A program made the translations under genes and the position numbers. The notes under the pieces were generated by a model. It searched no databases. It had not been told where the DNA came from and worked only from the letters and a program-made list of their open reading frames with translations. 64,000 bases of DNA from Flaveria trinervia (lineage: Eukaryota > Streptophyta > Magnoliopsida > Asterales > Asteraceae), in assembly GCA_025506515.1 (NCBI GenBank), contig CM046456.1, positions 67,106,896-67,170,895 of the forward strand, given 5' to 3'. This document shows positions 45,791-59,389 of this stretch, in pieces; position 1 is the first letter of the stretch, and the number at the start of each line of letters is the position of its first letter.

Positions 45791-48700
45791 CCTGTATAAA
45801 TAATCAAATCAATTAGATATTAGAGTTCAAGCCTTAATGGTCTTGGGCTTGCCATTGGTATCTAGGATAGTTACTCCCTTATGGATGAGCCTAGATGTCT
45901 CACGGTTGTTTTTTAGTCTCTTTTTATTCATGATTGTTTATTTGAGGTGAGGATGATTTTGCTGGATATGTACTTGACACACTTTGTTCTTGATCCTCAA
46001 GCACTTTCTCTTTCACCTCTTCTTTGTTCTTCTTTGTTGATAATGATCCTTGAGTAGTGAAAGTGTCTGCATGTGTAGTTTTTGAATGTGGTACATGTTT
46101 ACCTTTATCAGAGTGATCATAGAATGCTTTATCTTCCTACAAATCTACCTTTTTTGTGATGGCTTATTCTTTGAGAGTGTTGTTTCTCCTTCTTTCTCTT
46201 TGTTTGATCATCAGCAAATGGTGGCTTCTTTTCCTTTGGAAACTTTTGTTTAGGTAGTTGCTCCTTTTTCTTTGAACTTTTCTCACTTTCAGTTCATTGA
46301 GAGTCTGATTCAACATTCTCAAATTGCTACTTCTTGAGACTTTTGATTTGTTCTTGTTGAAATAAAATTCTTGGGTAGAGTGATTCTTCTTGTTACAAAT
46401 AGCACAGTATTTGTTGAAGTAACAATCAGCAATCATGTGATTGTTCATGTTGCATATGGAAAAATAGTTGCTAAAGTCACTGTTTTTGTGACCGGATCGG
46501 ACCGGCCGGTTCGACCCGGGATCGGTCCGGTGGCCGATCCGGTTCGACCTGGGATCGGTCCAGTGGTCGATCCGGTTCGCTACGAATCGGTTTTGAACGA
46601 TCGAACCGGCCGGTTCTTCCCGAATCGGTGGTCGGACCGGTTCGTACCGGTTTTTGATTTTTTTATTTTAATGGGTAAAAACGGGATGTTAAACCACAAA
46701 TTAATGTGTTGGATATACAAATATAGTTAAGTTTTATATATACTATAAAATATATTTATAAATCATATATAAATTACTTATATTTAACTACATATACAAA
46801 TATAATTAAAATATATTTAAATCCGGTCTAACTGGTCCGACCACCAAACCAGTAAGGCGTCCAGTTCGACGTTCGATCCGGATCTGAAAACATTGGCTGA
46901 AGTAGCAATCGGATGTATTGTGGTTGTGCATGTCACACCACTTACAATAGTTTTCTTCTTCACTCGCAAACTCTCTCACTATCTTATTCTTTTTTATCTT
47001 CATCTCCTCTCAAATTTTGCAACTGAATAATCTTTACCTCTACCACACATGATGTCAATTTGTTCTTATAGCTGAGGCTAAATAACGTTCTATTGTTTCT
47101 TACCTTTGGCATTATGTGATTTAGCAGATGATTGCTTCTTCTATGGATCTTCTCCGTATGACTATTTTGATGAAGCAACATTCTTCTTCTATTGATTTTC
47201 TAGATGGATCTGAGACGGTCTTCTTCTTCCGCAGATGTTCTGTGGAAGTGAGTTTTTCAACGATGCATTTTTGATAAATGAGTTTTTGCTTCTTGTTAAG
47301 CTCGTGAATTCTTTCATTTAATTGATCAATTCTTGTGTAGATGGTCTTCAACATATTCCTTTGTTAATTGAGCAATTCTTGTGTAGATGGTCTTTAACAT
47401 ATTCCTTTGTTATGGAGGATAAGGTAACTTAATCTTCCCAAGAACTATGGGAACAATAAGATCAATTGACACATTATTTCCCTTACCCAAACCATCACAT
47501 TTTTGCTCATTAGGATCATTTATCTTATCTATGTCATCACAATCATGAAAGTCAAATTGTAATTCAGATTATTTTAAAAATTCTGATTCAGATGAATCAG
47601 TTTCACTGACCTCAGTATCTTCACCATTTACCAAGTCATTAATTTCAATTTTTGATTCAGATTTGGTACTTGATACAAAATGATTTGACAAAATGAATTG
47701 ATAAAATGATCTGACAAATTGTTTGTCATTGACTCAGGTAATATGGTGTAGTTATCATTTACTAGAGGTGCAACAATAGGAAATCCCAATCCATACCTAT
47801 TCCTTCTTTCAATATGAGTATGCAAAAGTTTCTCATATTGCTGAAATAACAATTGGAACTTCTAAAGTTCAGTGGATGCATGATCAAACTTGGATTTTGT
47901 TAAGGAGGTGGGTGAATGCTTAACATTGGCTTTCAAATTATAGTTTTTAGACAAAAGTTTATCCAAATTTTTTTGTAAAGAAGTGATTTTGATATGATCT
48001 AATTTGAGCTCCCTAACATGAGATTCATTCAAAATCATAGTTTCTTTAACTTGATCAGCTAATTGTTGAGCATGGACTCTGTATCTTTCAACCCCTTCAA
48101 CACAACTAGATGAACATATCCCTTACCTCTCTTGCCATATTTTTCTCCATGTTATGAATCAATTCTTGATTTTCCTCCAACACTTCTCTCTTATACATGC
48201 TCCAATCATAAGTACTATCATGCAAGATAATTAACCCAGTTTCTTTAGTGTTACTTGTACGTGCTGAGGAACTTGTTGCTGGTGGGGATGAGTTTGTAAG
48301 TTGAGGTTGCTTGAAATTTCTTTGATTTACTTGTTTCAAATCATTTGTTGCTTGCTGATTGCATTCTCTTGATAAGTGACCATAGAAATGATCATACATT
48401 CTTTTGTAGTTCTCCCTACAACAGCCAATCCCTTATTCCTTCTCAAATACATCTTTCTTTATATGTAATCATGGCCATTTTCCACTGCAAATCCATTTCC
48501 TCCACTTCATCAAGATGAAGTTCTTCAAGATCTTGTTGACAAAAATGAGCAGGGGTCAAAGTACTACCTAAATAAGCTTGAAAGCTTGAACCGAAGACTG
48601 CAAAGGCTGCCTTATGCTCTTCTGATTCTAGAACCTTTATAATTGGTTCAAATTGATTATTGATTTTTTCGGATATGGATGCCTTTGTGGTTGTAGCATT

Positions 48701-49566
48701 TAAACTTTTTGCGTTACCAAAATTTCATTTCCCTTTCTTGTTTAAACTGCTTTGAGTGGTTGATTTAGATGACTTTGCTGCATAGAAAGTGGTTTCATCT
48801 TCATCATCACTCAAAACATAAGAGCTTACACCATTATCAATGGAAATGAATGCACTTCCAACACCCTTTGTTTCTTTAAATTGATATGGTGCAATTTTTG
48901 CTCTTGCACTCTTGTTCCTTGTTTTCTCATCCAACTCTTAAGCTTCCATTTTTGCAACCAAAGTATCTAGCCCACTTGGTTTTAGATCAATAATATATTT
49001 GAACATAGACACAGTTTGAGTCCAACTTTCTGGAAAAGTATGGAGCATTTTTTTATTCAACTCTTCATTACTATACTTCAACTAAAAGATATTCATCTTA
49101 GTGACAAGTTGTATGTGTCTATGGAGTTGTTGAGGAACAAATTCACCCTCAATATGATGGAAAGTCTCATATTGTGAACGAAGGCTATCCTTTCTAATGC
49201 TTCTTATCTCATCATTCCCTTCACACAAAGTGTGAAGAATCTTCCACAAAGAGTTTGCTGTTTTGTAAGCTTCACATATGATTAAAAGGTCTTCAGGTAA
49301 TTCCATAGTAAGCATACTATAGGCCTTAATATCAATTTTGACTCTTTGCATCTTCAGGGGACAAATCTTTCAAACTTATGGGCTGATTTTGATCATTATA
49401 ATCAGGTCCAAGAGCAGGTGGAATATAGGGACCTTCAATTATAGACCCATAAGTTTAAGTCAGTGTAATTAACATGATTCCTAAATCTAATTTTCCATGT
49501 TTTAAAATCAACTTTGTTTTCCAATTTTGGAGGTTGATAAGCTGAGCCAACAATTGAATCACTCAT
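45791..49566 (-). pseudogene. gag of copia D, broken by stops and a MITE
   Basis: ATG at 49566 (MSDSIVGSAYQPPKLENKVDF). A core piece is at 49082-49351 (VKIDIKAYSMLTMELPEDLL). Then follow long Lys/Glu-rich, stop-ridden stretches, a zinc knuckle CKWCDMHNHNTSDC near 46915-46960 and, after the MITE, CNMNNHMIADC and CAICNKKNHSTQEF (last Cys replaced). The knuckle unit appears repeated three times. Frameshifts occur throughout 46900-49000. Confidence 0.72.
46478..46894. mobile_element. GC-ended MITE (Mutator-like) in gag of copia D
   Basis: 417 bp. Ends CACTGTTTTTGTGACCGGAT and, reversed, AATGTTTTCAGATCCGGAT form imperfect inverted repeats. Flanks TGCTAAAGT (46469-46477) and GGCTGAAGT (46895-46903) fit a 9-bp duplication with two mismatches, as for Mutator-type elements. 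46490-46650 repeats GGATCGGTCCGG-like words; the centre is AT-rich. No coding. Confidence 0.7.
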
Positions 49567-50300
49567 TTAGTGAACATCTAGATTATCAAACTATTAACTA
49601 ATCTAATACCTTATGAATGTGTAAATGGAATGCAAATACACACACAGTAGTAATAAACCACTAATAAAAGTGATATTCAACCAACCAAGACAAGCTTTCC
49701 TTTGAATTAATGATAGTTGTTGAGACTAAACTAATTAATCTCAAACTCATAATAAGTTCTTAGACAGAGAGTAAGAGTTATGATGAAAATTAGTCGAATC
49801 TCTTAATGAATTCTCAAATGATTTGAAATTTGAGATGTTAGGTGATGGATTTTGTTCAAATTTGTTTGAACAACCTTTTAATTATCAAACAACAACACAA
49901 ATCCACAAATCAAAATGATATTGATGTAGATCTGAGTTAATTGAGCAATGAAACAGTACTTGATGATTGATAAAAAAGGGTTTGGTGATTTTAATTGATT
50001 ACGCCAAATCGTTGAGTAAACTACATTCGTTAGCTATTGATTAGCTAAACCATCATGTGTTTTGATTAGATTGTTCAACAACCCGCTCAAATCTGAGTTA
50101 TGAATTCTCAAGCAGTGATGAACATTCAAAAGCAATTTTAAGCAAAATTATAAGATCGAATCAAAATTGATGGATCTAATAGAGATTTAAAGTAATTTAG
50201 ACGTATTGCGGTACGTTACTACTTTAGATCTAATGAACTTAACAACTAATTGAACAAATTTAAAACTGATAGATCAATTGATATAAATCAATGAGCACAA
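49567..50300 (-). other. gag leader of copia D
   Basis: AT-rich, no structure seen between the primer site and the gag ATG. Confidence 0.6.
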
Positions 50301-50313
50301 GGCTCTGATACCA
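50301..50313 (-). other. Primer-binding site, copia D
   Basis: Minus strand TGGTATCAGAGCC, an exact initiator Met tRNA site two bases after the LTR end. Confidence 0.9.
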
Positions 50314-50315
50314 CC

Positions 50316-51225
50316 TGTGAATCCAAGGATCGAGACATGGAATTATCATTTTAGATTGGACAAATAGTGATCACTAATTTATCAAAACTTGTTGATTAAT
50401 TAATTGTTTACGAATTTGTAATTGAAACAAGAATCAATGAAGAACAAACAAGAGAAATGGAAAACTAATTAAAGTAATATGATAAACAAATTTTCTTCAA
50501 ATGATTTCCATTAATACTAAATATGTTATAATTTGTATTTGGATTTTGATGATATTCTAATTGCTAGATGATGTTCTTGTTGTTTTGTTATTTTGATTGA
50601 TATTCAGGTGTAATCAGAATTGTTGTATTGTTTTTGTATATCTGAAAAGTGCACCCATGCCTTCAATTTATTTGCAGAGTGATTCACTTTTTACGTGATG
50701 TGTTATGATTTGACACATTTCTGACTAGAATGTAATCTTCCGTAGATGTTGACTTAATGACATCACTTTAGAGTTTGACTTGATTGACTTCATGTGTCTT
50801 GATTGATGTTCATGCAAGTGCTTCATTCTTCCATAGGAGTTAGACCTCCATAGGAATTAGATGTTTGATCTTCATGTACTTCATCGTAGGAGCAACATTC
50901 TTCTTCTGTAGGAGCAGCAAATTGATATCTTTCGAAGATGATATAATGCTTTTGGACGAGATGTACGGATGTGTATTCCTTAACTTTCTTGTTATACTCT
51001 GCATAGCATTTACGGAAATACAAATTTGTTCATCTGTAGATAGTTCTCGTACTTAGTCAATTTGAAAATTGACTAAATATGATGTTTTATTGCAATCATA
51101 TATATAATCAACACTAATAATTATATGGGGTTAACATATATATCATGATTACAAAATGATGAGAATTTACATAAGATCATTACAAGAGTTGAATAACTTC
51201 TAAACCTATACAATCAATCTAAACC
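50316..51225 (-). repeat. 5' LTR of copia D
   Basis: TGTGAATCCAAGGATCG at 50316 matches TGTGAATTCAAGGATCG at the LTR of element E. The other end is near 51225, by similarity of CTAAACCTATACAATC to CTAAGCCTATACAAATT in E. Words such as TCTTCCGTAGATG (50739-) and degenerate relatives lie at 50830-51040. Confidence 0.7.
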
Positions 51226-52352
51226 AAATCCGTGTAGATTTTGATGATCTTGATGTTTTAAGCCCTTTAGAATAGTGGAAGATGGTAGATTTTCATCCCA
51301 GATTGTTGTTTAAAGAGGTTATTTATGTACTAGGTTCAATCCCCCTTTATAACCCCTTAAATTAAGTTAAAATGCACCAAAAGGTGGCGCTCGACATTGG
51401 TGGCGCCAACAGTGGCGTCGGTGGCTCCAGATTGGTGTCAAGCTAGGCGTTAGAGGTGGTGTCTTGAATTGCTTTGGTGGCACCACTTGCTGCACAAACT
51501 AATTTTCACTTATAGGTTTCAAGATCTTTCAATTGATAGGTCGTAATTTTTTTCCTAGCTCAAGTTATGCCCCTTTTAAGGTACATTTGTTTTGTAACTT
51601 CTCTTTTACATTTCTACACCTCTCGAGATCCAATTTTCATCCCATTTCTTCCAAATCCTTCGTATTCTTCACATTTTTCCTACAAATACAAGAATACAAA
51701 GTAGCTTTATTTCTTATAAATTGACACATAAAACACAAAAATAAAGCTTTTAAACATTAAACTTTCACCACTCGATCACAATTCCCACACTTACCTTTTG
51801 CTTGTCCTCAAGCAAAGCTCAATTGTAATAAAAGCTTCATTACAACTACACATCACTAGTTACTTATTAAAAATAAGTTAAGGTCCAAAGTCATACCCTT
51901 TACAAGAATTACAACATTCAATTGATTTACATTCTTGCAAGTAATTATAGTCAAGTAAAACAGGAAATCACCCGACTAGGCTTAACGTGCTTTTGAATTT
52001 AGTTTCATGCACACACCCCTCATAATAATTCACTCATCTCGATCTATTTCTGGACAAGTAAAATACTAGTATAATTATTCAATAACTCAATACACTATTT
52101 TGTTCACATAAGCTTGTATAGCAATCACACCTCCACCGCTTGCATAAACTTTGCATATATCTAAAGGACTTACAAATTTTAGGTTTAGATAAAAGTAGGT
52201 TTTTTGGCTTTAAAAATGGCTAAAACAAACAGAAAAATGAATAAGAAAATTAAATAATTCTTATTAACATGACTAACAGAACCAGATCACTTTGATCCCT
52301 TCTAAACAACTTCCCTTTTTCTTTTTCTCATTTTCAATTTTCTTCCTTTTCT
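51226..52352. other. Gypsy-like noncoding remnant
   Basis: 51380-51490 repeats GGTGGCGCC-like words. CCACACTTACC-TTTGCTTGTCCTCAAGCAAAG at 51790-51818 is a phrase I associate with LTRs of large plant gypsy elements. No coding and no clear ends. Confidence 0.35.
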
Positions 52353-52481
52353 TTATTATTATTATTATTGTTATTATTATTGTTATTATTATTGTTATTA
52401 TTATGTTATTATTATTGTTATTATTATTGTTATATTATTGTTATTATTATTGTTATTATTATTGTTATTATTATTGTTATT

Positions 52482-52513
<32 letters not shown>

Positions 52514-52595
52514 TTATTATTATTATTGTTATTATTATTGTTATTATTATTATTGTTATAATAATAATAATAATAATAATAATATTATATTATTA

Positions 52596-52629
<34 letters not shown>

Positions 52630-52668
52630 TTATTATTTTTACTATTATATTTATTATTATTATTATTA

Positions 52669-52699
<31 letters not shown>

Positions 52700-52723
52700 A
52701 TTACTATTATTATTATTATATTA

Positions 52724-52766
<43 letters not shown>

Positions 52767-52932
52767 CATTATTGTTATTATCATTATGATTATTATTATT
52801 ATTATTATTATTACTATATTATTATTACTATTATTATTATTATTACTATTATTATTACTATTATTATTATTAATATTATTATTATTATTATTATCATTAT
52901 TATTATTATCATTATTATTATTATTATTATTA

Positions 52933-52977
<45 letters not shown>

Positions 52978-53093
52978 TGTTATTATTATTGTTTTTATTG
53001 TTGTTGTTGTTTTCATTATTGTTGTTGTTATTATTATTATTATTGTTATTGTTATTATTATTATAATTATTATTATTATTATTATTATTATTT
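52353..53093. repeat. (ATT)n microsatellite, about 740 bp
   Basis: Trinucleotide array with ATTGTT variants in the first and last thirds and two short (AAT) inversions near 52480 and 52560. Long low-complexity frames cross it. Confidence 0.97.
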
Positions 53094-53930
53094 CAATTTT
53101 CTTTCTTTAAGCTCAACTTCGGATCTTTCTTTACTTTGAATGGTTTCATGGTTGGTTATTAACCAAGAACTTTGATTTGTATGCATTGGGTTAAACGAAA
53201 GATGGGTTAAGGCGCAACATGACTACTAAAGGTTAGGACGGATTATAGTAAACACAAGTCAACAAGTTAAAAGAGGGTTCCTAAATGTCTTTTTCATTTG
53301 TGTGCAAATATCTTGCTTATGGTTTTATTTACTTGTTTTAAGTAAATAAATTTGGTTTCTGGTGAGGACATGAGTTACCTGGGGCGGAGCATACAAAGGA
53401 TATTAAAAAAAGTAAGAAAAATAATATTATTTCTTGAAAAATCTAACATAATCTATTGAAGAATGGTAGATGATTTAGTTGAACATGATATTGAGAGAAT
53501 AACAAAAGATCGTTAATTGAATATGCACGACTTCACGGAAGTCGTTTGCTTACCAAAATATTGTTGAGCTTTTTCAGGACATGTGATTTTTAAGTTTAAT
53601 TCATGTTTAAGTTATAAGTCATAATTTTCATTCTATTAGATTAGAAATTATTATTTTATTTTAAGTTAGGAATTGTAATTGTAATTTCTATTTTAAGTTA
53701 ATTCTACTTTTATTTTAAGTTTTAAGTTAAGATTTGTGTTTTAATTTATTGTATTCTAGATTCAATTTAAGAAATCGTAACATAAAATTCAAATTAAATA
53801 AACATAAACAAAGAAATAAAACAATAGATAAACATAAAATACATTTAATTAATCTTAAAATTGAATGAAACATAATTGTAAGAAATACAACTTTATTCTA
53901 TCCTAATTTTATTTCAATTTTATTCATTTT
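53094..53930. other. AT-rich, no gene seen
   Basis: Contains CCTGGGGCGGAGCATAC (53379-), which resembles the CAGGGGCGGAGCC end of some plant DNA transposons; no partner was found. Confidence 0.4.
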
Positions 53931-55060
53931 CTTCATCTCCGTTGTCCTTTATGTTCATCATATGCGAGTTCTTCGTCGAATATGCCGGAAAAATTTTCAT
54001 TAGCTCTTTTTCATCGTGTACTTTTGGTTCAAGTATTATTTTGACTTTGAGGTTTGGTTTACCTCGTATGCGATTTATTGCATCCTAGTGATCCTTTAAG
54101 CATATACACATCTCTAGCGACTCCGAAGAAAGTCTTGATTTTCTCAACACAATCAATAAGATATTGAATACCATTCAAATAGGCATCCCGATACGGTATA
54201 TATGGTTTGACCTGTTTCCAAAAGACTATTGTGAAACATTGTTAAACTACTTTTTTATTTTAAAGCAAAATCAAAACATGACAATTCGAGTGCAAACGAA
54301 TAGATACATCCCAGTTAGAACTTAAATATGAAAAATTAGTATTCTTACACAACTGTCAATACTTGATTTGATTTTTATTTTATTAGAAACATCTTGTAAC
54401 ATATATTTAAAAAGTTTCCAAATTCATGGATAGCCCGTCTTATACCATTAAATTAATAATATGCGAACATAACAACTATAAAAAATCACGGTTATAAGTG
54501 GGTTTACATTTTAATTTTAGTTTTTCAACGGCGGTTGTATTGGTTGAGACATTATCGAACGCCGTTGAAAATATATTATTTTATGAATTAAAAGTTGTTA
54601 TTACATTATCTAGAAGTTGAAACAAATATTCTTTCGTATGTAGATACAAAAAAATCAAAACAATTGTATATTTCATCAACTGCCACAAATTAAGATTTAC
54701 CAAATAAGCAATTACACAAAAATACGATTTCGTAAACCATATGATGCAGACCAAACGTCAGCGGTTAAGTTAACACATGTATTTAAAATTAAAAAAATCC
54801 AATTAAATCATTATTTGCATTTTATAACAAATTTAAATAATAACCTCTAAGTATAGAACGACGTACGTGCTTGTAACAAGGTTGGAGCATTTCTTGAATC
54901 ATGTTTACCAACCGATTGTTGTCAAAGTGATTGAGTGGCAAAGCTTCTTGAATCATAAACTTTGCCATCCTATTGGAACTCTCATTATGTCGTAAGTAAA
55001 TATATCACCATCACTACCCGGTTCGGTTTGTTTCGAACTAGGGTTTCTTTGATATTTTGG
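53931..55060 (-). pseudogene. Decayed hAT transposase fragments
   Basis: Reading down: MAKFMIQEALPLNHFDNNRLVNMIQEMLQP at about 54970-54870, then LTADVWSASYGL near 54760. Both match conserved blocks of plant BED-type hAT transposases. A later piece, YIPYRDAYLNGIQYLIDCVEKIKTFFGVARDVYML (about 54210-54085), is less certain. Stops and intron-like gaps separate them. Confidence 0.5.
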
Positions 55061-55124
55061 AAATTTTTTTCGTAAGGTGTTTCTTCAATGTTTTGTTTAA
55101 ATCCTCTCTCACAACGTCACATAA

Positions 55125-55351
55125 TACTTACAACGAACCTTTTGAGACCCGGTCTGGGTTGGGTTTGGTTACACACCTGGGTAGGGAAGGGTCCGGGTAC
55201 ACGGCTGAACACTAGAATCATGTAGGAACCGACGGGCATAGATAGGTATGGACCCGGTATGATACATTAGTACCCCTCAGGTAGGAACCATAACCGGTTC
55301 TAGATAGTACTCGCCAGGTTGGATCCATACCCGTTTTCTTGAGCATCTCTA
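55125..55351 (-). mobile_element. hAT-like end flanking the transposase fragments
   Basis: On the minus strand TAGAGATGCTCAAGAAAACGG begins at 55351, with repeated AGGAACC and ACCGG words to 55125. It is placed as expected for the 5' end of the transposase relic. Confidence 0.4.
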
Positions 55352-58300
55352 CTTCTTTGGTTCATCGGTTGCATAATTTTACTCTAGCCCAATAGAATAC
55401 AAAAAAAATAGGCCCACCAGAAATTAACGAGAGTTGAGAGGCATTGTGGATGTGAAGATTAATTGTTGAGGTTCGAAAGAGAACAAGAAAACAAAATTGG
55501 CCCAAAACAAAGCAAAATGCCTATCCCTGATAGATTTCTATATTTTATATGATATTCTTACTGATATTATATTTAAAGTATGATATATGTTGTATGCTAA
55601 TAACTTGACAATTTATCCTTCAAAATTATATCATTATTTTGACCTTTATTACTAGTTTCCTATAACCACCATTCCTCAATGAATTTCGAGCCAATCGATT
55701 CCCCTAGAAACCTTTAGAATTTTGTTAATTCCCAGTGTAACTAATACATTGCGATCTGGCGTTGAGCTTCACTTGAATTTTGCTCATATTCTTCTTCAAT
55801 CCCATTTCGATCGGCACATGATCCAATCGTTGACTGTGATTCAGATCTTCCCTCAGATTCGGTTGTACAATTCATGTGAGCAAAATAAGACACTATAACA
55901 TATTGACTGTATCGTTTGAACCATTTACCTAAACTGAATTGTTTGAATAGTCACAATAATAAAACTGATCTATTGTATGATACTTGATTGCGATATAAAT
56001 ACAAAAACCTAAACATACATCATAGTAGGCTACGAACACTATTAGAAAAGGTGTTGCTATTTGCACCAATTTACACATTTTAGCCCATAAATAGTTTGAA
56101 CAAATGCAATTAGCTATATAATTTATCAATTATAATCGCCCTTACTAAATGCAAACAATTATCTATAATTATCTACCAAGTTTCATCAACTGCAAACATT
56201 ATCTAATAAAAACATAATAATAAATGTAAATAATAACTTTCATATATATACTAACATAACCACTCGTGTATTACACAAGTTAAAAAAAATAAATTGAATT
56301 AAATAGAAATATATATTATTGGTAAATATAATAAATTTGTAATATATACATATGTGAAGATTGATTAAATTAATATATATACATATAAATTAATTAATGA
56401 AAGGATTAAATACATTGAAAACAATATAATGTTTATACATAATTGAAAATTTATTTCTATACAAATATTAATCAGATTCAGTTAAAACTTTTCAAATTTA
56501 TAAAAATCATCTTTATAATACCTCTTGCATTGTAGTGTCCTATAATTAAAAATATAAAAAATAAAAAATATATAGCATATATGTTTTATAAGATAAATAT
56601 TAAAAGAATAAGATAACCATTCCATTAGTTTAACAAGACCTCATCCTCAACCATAATACAATCAATAGAGTAAGTTTCTACTGGATCATTATACATTGAT
56701 TGCCTCCATAAACGAATCATAACATAATATGTTGAGATAATTTAAGGAAGTTACTTTTGATACTGATAATCAACTGTTTAGCAGGGTAATTCAATGGTTT
56801 ATCAACGACATATAAACCAGTATACTTAAATAAAAAAGTGAACAGAATGAAGGTTATGGTTGTATGGCAAAAAGTATTAGGTTAAGGTTTATCCTAAAAG
56901 ACTTGTTTTAAAATCAAAGTGTATGTAATATTATAATTAAATACAATACGAAATGACTTGAAAATCAAGATTTTGTGAATAATGGAGAAGTAGGAGAAGT
57001 TGTTCATACAAAATACATAGATTCTTTGATCATATGAGAAATTATTTCGTATATTATCAAATAACTATGATAATGGAAGAAGAGTAAATGAAAAAAAAAT
57101 TATTGTATATATAAGGAAATAATAATATAATGTTATATAATACATGTAAATATTATATAATATTGTTAAAATATGGAAAAAAATTAAATTTGAAATTATT
57201 AATCCTAGATACTCAAATTTATTGTTATTATTGGAATAAAAATTTGTGAAATGCTTCATTTGAATATTTATATTATTAGTTTAAATTTTAATTTTGAGTA
57301 ATTATTTAGTTATTTTTTAGATAAAATCTTGAATTAATTGTAGAATGAATTTGAAATTTAAAGTTTTTAAATTTCTATTTCAATATTTACATTTTAAAAT
57401 TTAATTTTAAAATATTATTAATTAGACCTTAAATATTATTTAAATATGATTGGGAGATTGCTTTTATAAATCATATTGATAAAAAATGTCACGTGACAAT
57501 CGTATATTATGAAGATGTCATGTAACAATATATTTCTCAAAATCTTGACATGTGACATAAACTTTTTTTATATTATATATTGAGATTGAGATAGATAATA
57601 ACATAAATAAAATTATAAGTTAAGGGTACTGGCGGGCACCCTCGGATGTCTTTCGGTTTCAAAGACAACACCACCATCGACCTATGAGTTTCCCATTTTC
57701 CTATATATTGTGATGATGAATGTGTTATATCCGGGAGCAAGATTTACCCATAGAGTTTCATAAAAAGTGGTTCTGGGGAAGAACATAACCAAAGTTATTA
57801 TATATTCATAAGAACTAAACTCCTTAAAATTAAGAAACAATATATATTAAGAAATAGATCGATAAATCAATTAACACAGATATATATAAATAAAACTAAA
57901 TATTATGTCTCATTAGTTGAAAATATTAACGTAGTAATCTTGAGCTGGTAGACAAAACAATTACAAAAGATGTCATGTAAACGATTTAAGTCATAGAGAT
58001 GAACTTTGAAACAAACATATGAACTAGAAATTAATAAAGGTCAACTTGGATTCAAATAAATTTCTTTTTATTTTATGTCTTCTTCGATGATAATAAGACA
58101 CTAAATATTAATGGATTTTCTTTTTATCAACAGAATGTTAATTCATACAAAAACAAAAAAAAAACATAACTTTTCCAACAATTTCCGGTTTGTGTCTTTA
58201 GTGTAGTAAATAACAATTGTCTTTAGAGATATAATGTTATTCCATATTAGAGAAAAGTTATATAATCTACTAAAAAATAAATAATAAATAATAATAAATT

Positions 58301-58473
58301 GACAACTAATTAATCTACTACATTAAAAATAAAAATATTAACCAAATAACACAATGTACTTTTGATCATAATTGTGTTATCTTGAACACTATGAATTTTG
58401 AAAAATAAATGTGTGACATAATACGATTATGTACTTTTAATGGTTAATCAAAATGATAGATAACACGTTTATA
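55352..58473. other. AT-rich DNA, no gene seen
   Basis: Only short frames without motifs. A small GC-richer block at 57625-57790 (GGCGGGCACCCTCGG) is unidentified. Confidence 0.5.
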
Positions 58474-58478
58474 TAATC

Positions 58479-59365
58479 TGTGAATTCAAGGATCGCAATC
58501 AGGAATTATCAGTGTCGGTTGATGGCAAGTCAGCGTTTGTAGAATTAACGTTAATTTGGTTTAATTGTTTGTAATAACTTTAAATATCAATAAATATTTA
58601 AGAACACACTCAACAAAACGTAATTAATGAATAATAAGTATTTCATTAAAATATGTTAATAATTACAAATAGAATGAATGATATCAAAGTATGTTATGTT
58701 GTGATGGCTGCTAGGGTTTGATTGAGTGACTATGATGTGATTGTCGTATTGCTATTGTTGTTGCTGTTCAATCAATCATCTAAACAAGCGTCACTTGAAT
58801 CGAAACCTAGGATCCATATATATAGACAATGATGTTTCAGTTATAGGAACACCGGATCTCTTGGGATTTGATTTGTTTCAGTTAAGGAATCATCGGATTT
58901 CTCGGGATTCACATAACTAGCTTGTTGACTTGTTGACTTGTAACACTTGTATTATAAAAATGTTTGGACTCCGCAGAAATAGTGTCTTCAGTAGGAATTT
59001 GTTCTTCCGTAGATGGTTTGTTCTTCCGTAGATGATTTGTTCTTCCGTAGAAGTTTTGTTCTTCCGAAGGAAACTTGTTCTTCAGTTCTGGTTGTTTATC
59101 CGCAGAGGATCTTCGGATGTAAGGTTACTTGTAAGAAACATATCTACGGAAGAACAAAATGTCCATCCATAGATGTTTCTTGGTCAATTTCAGAATTTGA
59201 CCGAGCATTATGTTTGTACCTGCAATTATCCATAACACACATATATGGGTTAGCATATGTAATTAATGCATGCATAATAAATAACAATTACAAATATTTA
59301 AAAAGAATGATTAAAGTTCTAAGCCTATACAAATTGATCCAGACCTATAAGTCCTAGATCTAACA
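58479..59365 (-). repeat. 3' LTR of copia E
   Basis: 887 bp, minus-strand TGTTAGATCTAGG...CCTTGAATTCACA. Four tandem 19-20-bp units with TTCTTCCGTAGATG lie at about 58998-59070, with a reversed copy ATCTACGGAAGAAC at 59142. The TATA box is downstream on the minus strand (about 58815-58826, TATATATA). The polypurine tract is AAGGGGGAGTAT (reversed, 59366-59377). Confidence 0.82.
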
Positions 59366-59389
59366 ATACTCCCCCTTAAGCTTAGATTC

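Larger units (their letters stand above)
44390..51225 (-). mobile_element. Truncated copia retrotransposon D
   Basis: Minus strand. 5' LTR 50316-51225, perfect primer site, gag, protease and the start of integrase. The element is then cut at the TACA array; RT, RNase H and the 3' LTR are missing. A 417-bp MITE lies in gag. It is a different family from A and C. Its LTR shares end sequence and TTCTTCCGTAGATG-like words with element E. Confidence 0.8.

Noticed and set aside
52292..53139. Leu/Ile/Tyr-rich frames that look like membrane proteins
   Set aside because: ATT trinucleotide array; hydrophobicity follows from the codons TTA, ATT and TAT.
44165..55351. One 11-kb hAT transposon joining the two hAT-like ends
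   Set aside because: No matching 8-bp duplication (CGCAAATT against CTTCTTTG) and the ends agree over only a few bases.
59013..59357. 114-codon plus-strand frame with CSSVDDLFFRR
   Set aside because: Lies wholly within the LTR of element E and is made of the TTCTTCCGTAGATG repeats.
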